Part shown: positions 62,008 through 64,000 of the stretch, in pieces
Layout: each line of letters starts with the position of its first letter
Position numbering within the stretch: position 1 is the first letter of the stretch
DNA from: Pyrrhoderma lamaoense
Taxonomy: Eukaryota > Basidiomycota > Agaricomycetes > Hymenochaetales > Hymenochaetaceae
Reading direction: 5' to 3'
Assembly: GCA_002794735.1 (NCBI GenBank)
Contig: NBAZ01000010.1
Location: 496,001-560,000, forward strand
Length of the DNA stretch: 64,000 bases
Notes under the pieces: model-generated
The model's database searches: none
What the model saw: the letters and a program-made list of their open reading frames with translations, nothing else
Told to the model about the DNA's origin: nothing
Position numbers and translations under genes: made by a program

Positions 62008-63840
62008 CTAAGTATGCTGATGCATTTCTTCGTCTAAGCTATCCCTGCTAGAATCGCTAGCATGTATAGATAACAGAGCATATCCTTCCGATGAACGAGT
62101 GAAACCTGGCTTCATACCGTTGGAAACAAAGAAAGCACTACACCAGTACACAGTGCAATGACGAACATTATAACCCAAATAAGGTTTCCTCCAAGGAGTT
62201 TATGTTGTATAGATATCGCGAATAATGAGCTTTTGAGATGTGAGTCACGCCGAAGAGAATAGAGATCAGTAAAATGATTTACCTCGCAAATGCCGGGGCT
62301 CCGGCTCTAGCAACACATGCAACGGTTTGAGCTAACCCAAATGTTGCACCTAGAGCTTCTTGAGATGGCGAGGCATTTCTGATAAGAATCGTGTTTAATC
62401 TGAATACATCAGCTTTGTGAGACGAGTGTAAATTTACAAGGCATGATTATGATTTTACACGCACGAATAACACATGTGTCCACATCGCAAGATCGTTAGA
62501 GTGATAGTGATCCAGAACCAGAGGGCAAAGCTCGCGGGATATCTACCGGTAATCTCATTTGCTGTCGCTTGGCCTACATCTGCTGAAGAAACTGAGGTGG
62601 AAACTCCTACTGGTGCCGTTTGTCGAGCGATGGCTGATAAGTAAGGTAGGAAGACAAATGCTATCGGCCACATCATTGTAAGGGAAGAATACAGAGGTGT
62701 AGATGGAAATCGTCGATAAAGTCTGGGAAAAACGAATACTTGTAAGACGGATCCAGCGATCCCGCTAAAAGCAAGAGCGAGTCCAATTTCCCTAGGCTAG
62801 ATGATATCAACATATAAGTAACTAAAGGAAACACAAGACAACAGGAACGGAGCTTACCGATCTCGACAGCCCACCAAACTGTACTGGTGTGTATGCAAGG
62901 AGGATGAATATAACATCAAAAGAAATGCCACAGACAGATAAAAGGAAGTAGTTAATAAAGATATATCGAATATTTCTCGAGGAAAGTATATTGATTATTG
63001 ATGTTTCCTCTTTATATTTGTCATCAGTAATTTCCGACTTTTTTGGAGATCTCGACTGAGATCTAGTAGGAAGAGACTGATAAAGTGCGCTCAATAAAAT
63101 GATGATCCACTTCTCTCGTATAAAAAAACAATACATACTTCATTGAGATATAGAAACCCGATCACGACTGTTACCGCAGTTATAAGGGCTGAAACCAAGC
63201 AAGGAAGAAAATAAGGATAATTTCTGAATATTTCTATAGAACCGAATGCCCTGGGGAAATTAGATTCGGGATTTGACAAGTTTCCACTAAAGCAAAGCAT
63301 ACAAACAGGGTCAATTCTGGTCTCAAATGGTATACCAAGTCGCCTTACCCAATTAAAGGCCCAATGACGCATCCCAGGCTCCAAGCGAGAGCCATTAACG
63401 GAAATGCATCCATTTGGTTTGTTTCATCAGTTATTTCACTGACAACAGAATTAGTGACTGCAGCATTCCCTGAGAGGGCGCCAGCGAGGGACCGTGATAA
63501 TATTGTCCATAAAAAGGTACGAGAAAGTCCAAACAGGAATGTTGAGATCGCAACACCAGAGAGACCCATAAGAATCACGGGTTTACGACCAATGCGATCT
63601 ATAGGCAGCAAGTGAATATCGTGTTCAGAAATGGAGTTTGAGTTTACGTATAGTAGAATACCTGATAGTCTTCCCCAGTACAAAATAGTAAACAACTGGA
63701 AGATTGCAAACATACTGTCCTGTATCACGTGCCGTTATTGAGCGTTGGACAACAAGTTCAAAAATGTATTCATACAACAATGCCAGAGTAATAGCCTATT
63801 TCTTGGCGGTTATTCGTCACATTCATATTCTCGACCATCT
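62008..63840 (-). CDS. Major facilitator superfamily transporter, copy 3 (5' part outside window)
   Basis: Minus-strand paralogue of copy 2. Visible blocks, N to C: MVENMNVTNNRQEIGYYSG (exon near 63,840), FQLFTILYWGRLS joined by an intron to DRIGRKPVILMGLSG (signature A), GALSGNAAVTNSVVSEITDE, GPLIGGNLSNPESNFP, SVCGISFDVIFILLAYTP, IRNASPSQEALGATFGLAQ, CVARAGAPAFA and HKLLGGNLIWVIMFVIAL. The first exon (TM1) must lie beyond 64,000. In the last exon the direct frame stops at 62,112, but a +1 frame continues with a Ser/Glu/Asp-rich tail to a stop at 62,008 like copy 2; one extra base near 62,135 would join them. Substrate unknown. Confidence 0.82.
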
Positions 63841-64000
63841 GATTACGGATACGGGTCGTAGTATTATATTTATTCAGTAATTCGATAGGATGATCCAAGA
63901 AGTTGAAATCACCTGATTTATATACTATAACATCAAACCCATATATCGTTTACAACCGTGTTTATTATTATAAATCATTGAGAACAATCGTTCATACCGG

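Noticed and set aside
1..64000. CRISPR arrays, bacterial operons, riboswitches
   Set aside because: No regularly spaced direct repeats, and all genes are intron-rich fungal genes with separate promoters.

Overview
The window is nuclear DNA of a filamentous basidiomycete, most likely Agaricomycotina. The signs are genes split by many 50-100 nt GT-AG introns with TACTAAC/CTAAY-like branch sites, a basidiomycete-type G-alpha with long low-complexity insertions, a basidiomycete bZIP factor, an Asp-kinase of the fungal HOM3 type and a COP9 subunit. There is no operon, CRISPR or prokaryotic signal. The species cannot be named from this stretch.

Layout. Positions 1-22,000 are gene-poor: a G-alpha subunit (minus, cut by the left edge), about 7.3 kb of microsatellite and homopurine/homopyrimidine DNA, a bZIP factor (minus), aspartokinase (minus), and long non-coding gaps full of simple repeats. 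From 22,000 to 51,300 the window is compact and housekeeping-like: PLAC8 protein (+), BCDIN3/Bin3 RNA 5'-phosphate methyltransferase (-), aldo-keto reductase (-), a low-complexity fungal protein (-), ATP synthase subunit k (-), a kinase-like gene without a C-lobe (+), DUF1275 membrane protein (+), a 73-aa hypothetical (-), a peroxisomal-type enoyl-CoA hydratase/isomerase (+), tRNA-Val(AAC) (-), mitochondrial ribosomal protein mL44 (+), GH18 chitinase (-), SRP19 (-) divergent from VPS29 (+), a flavodoxin-like quinone reductase (+) and CSN3 (+). From 52,000 to the right edge lies a tandem array of major-facilitator transporters mixed with an unrecognised two-exon gene family (X). It holds three transporter genes, two decayed transporter relics, one intact X gene and one X pseudogene; the last transporter is cut by the right edge.

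Most neighbours are functionally unrelated, as is normal in fungi. The array at the right end is the only place where gene order itself carries information: the unit [MFS minus, X plus] is repeated and has decayed in some copies.

The main technical observation is that at least eight conserved genes lose frame at a short homopolymer where adding one base restores the family sequence and, where exon sums were computed, the total phase. These look like single-base contractions, from assembly error or real mutation, and any automatic annotation here will truncate those genes. Exon coordinates below were worked out by hand from splice sites and reading phase.
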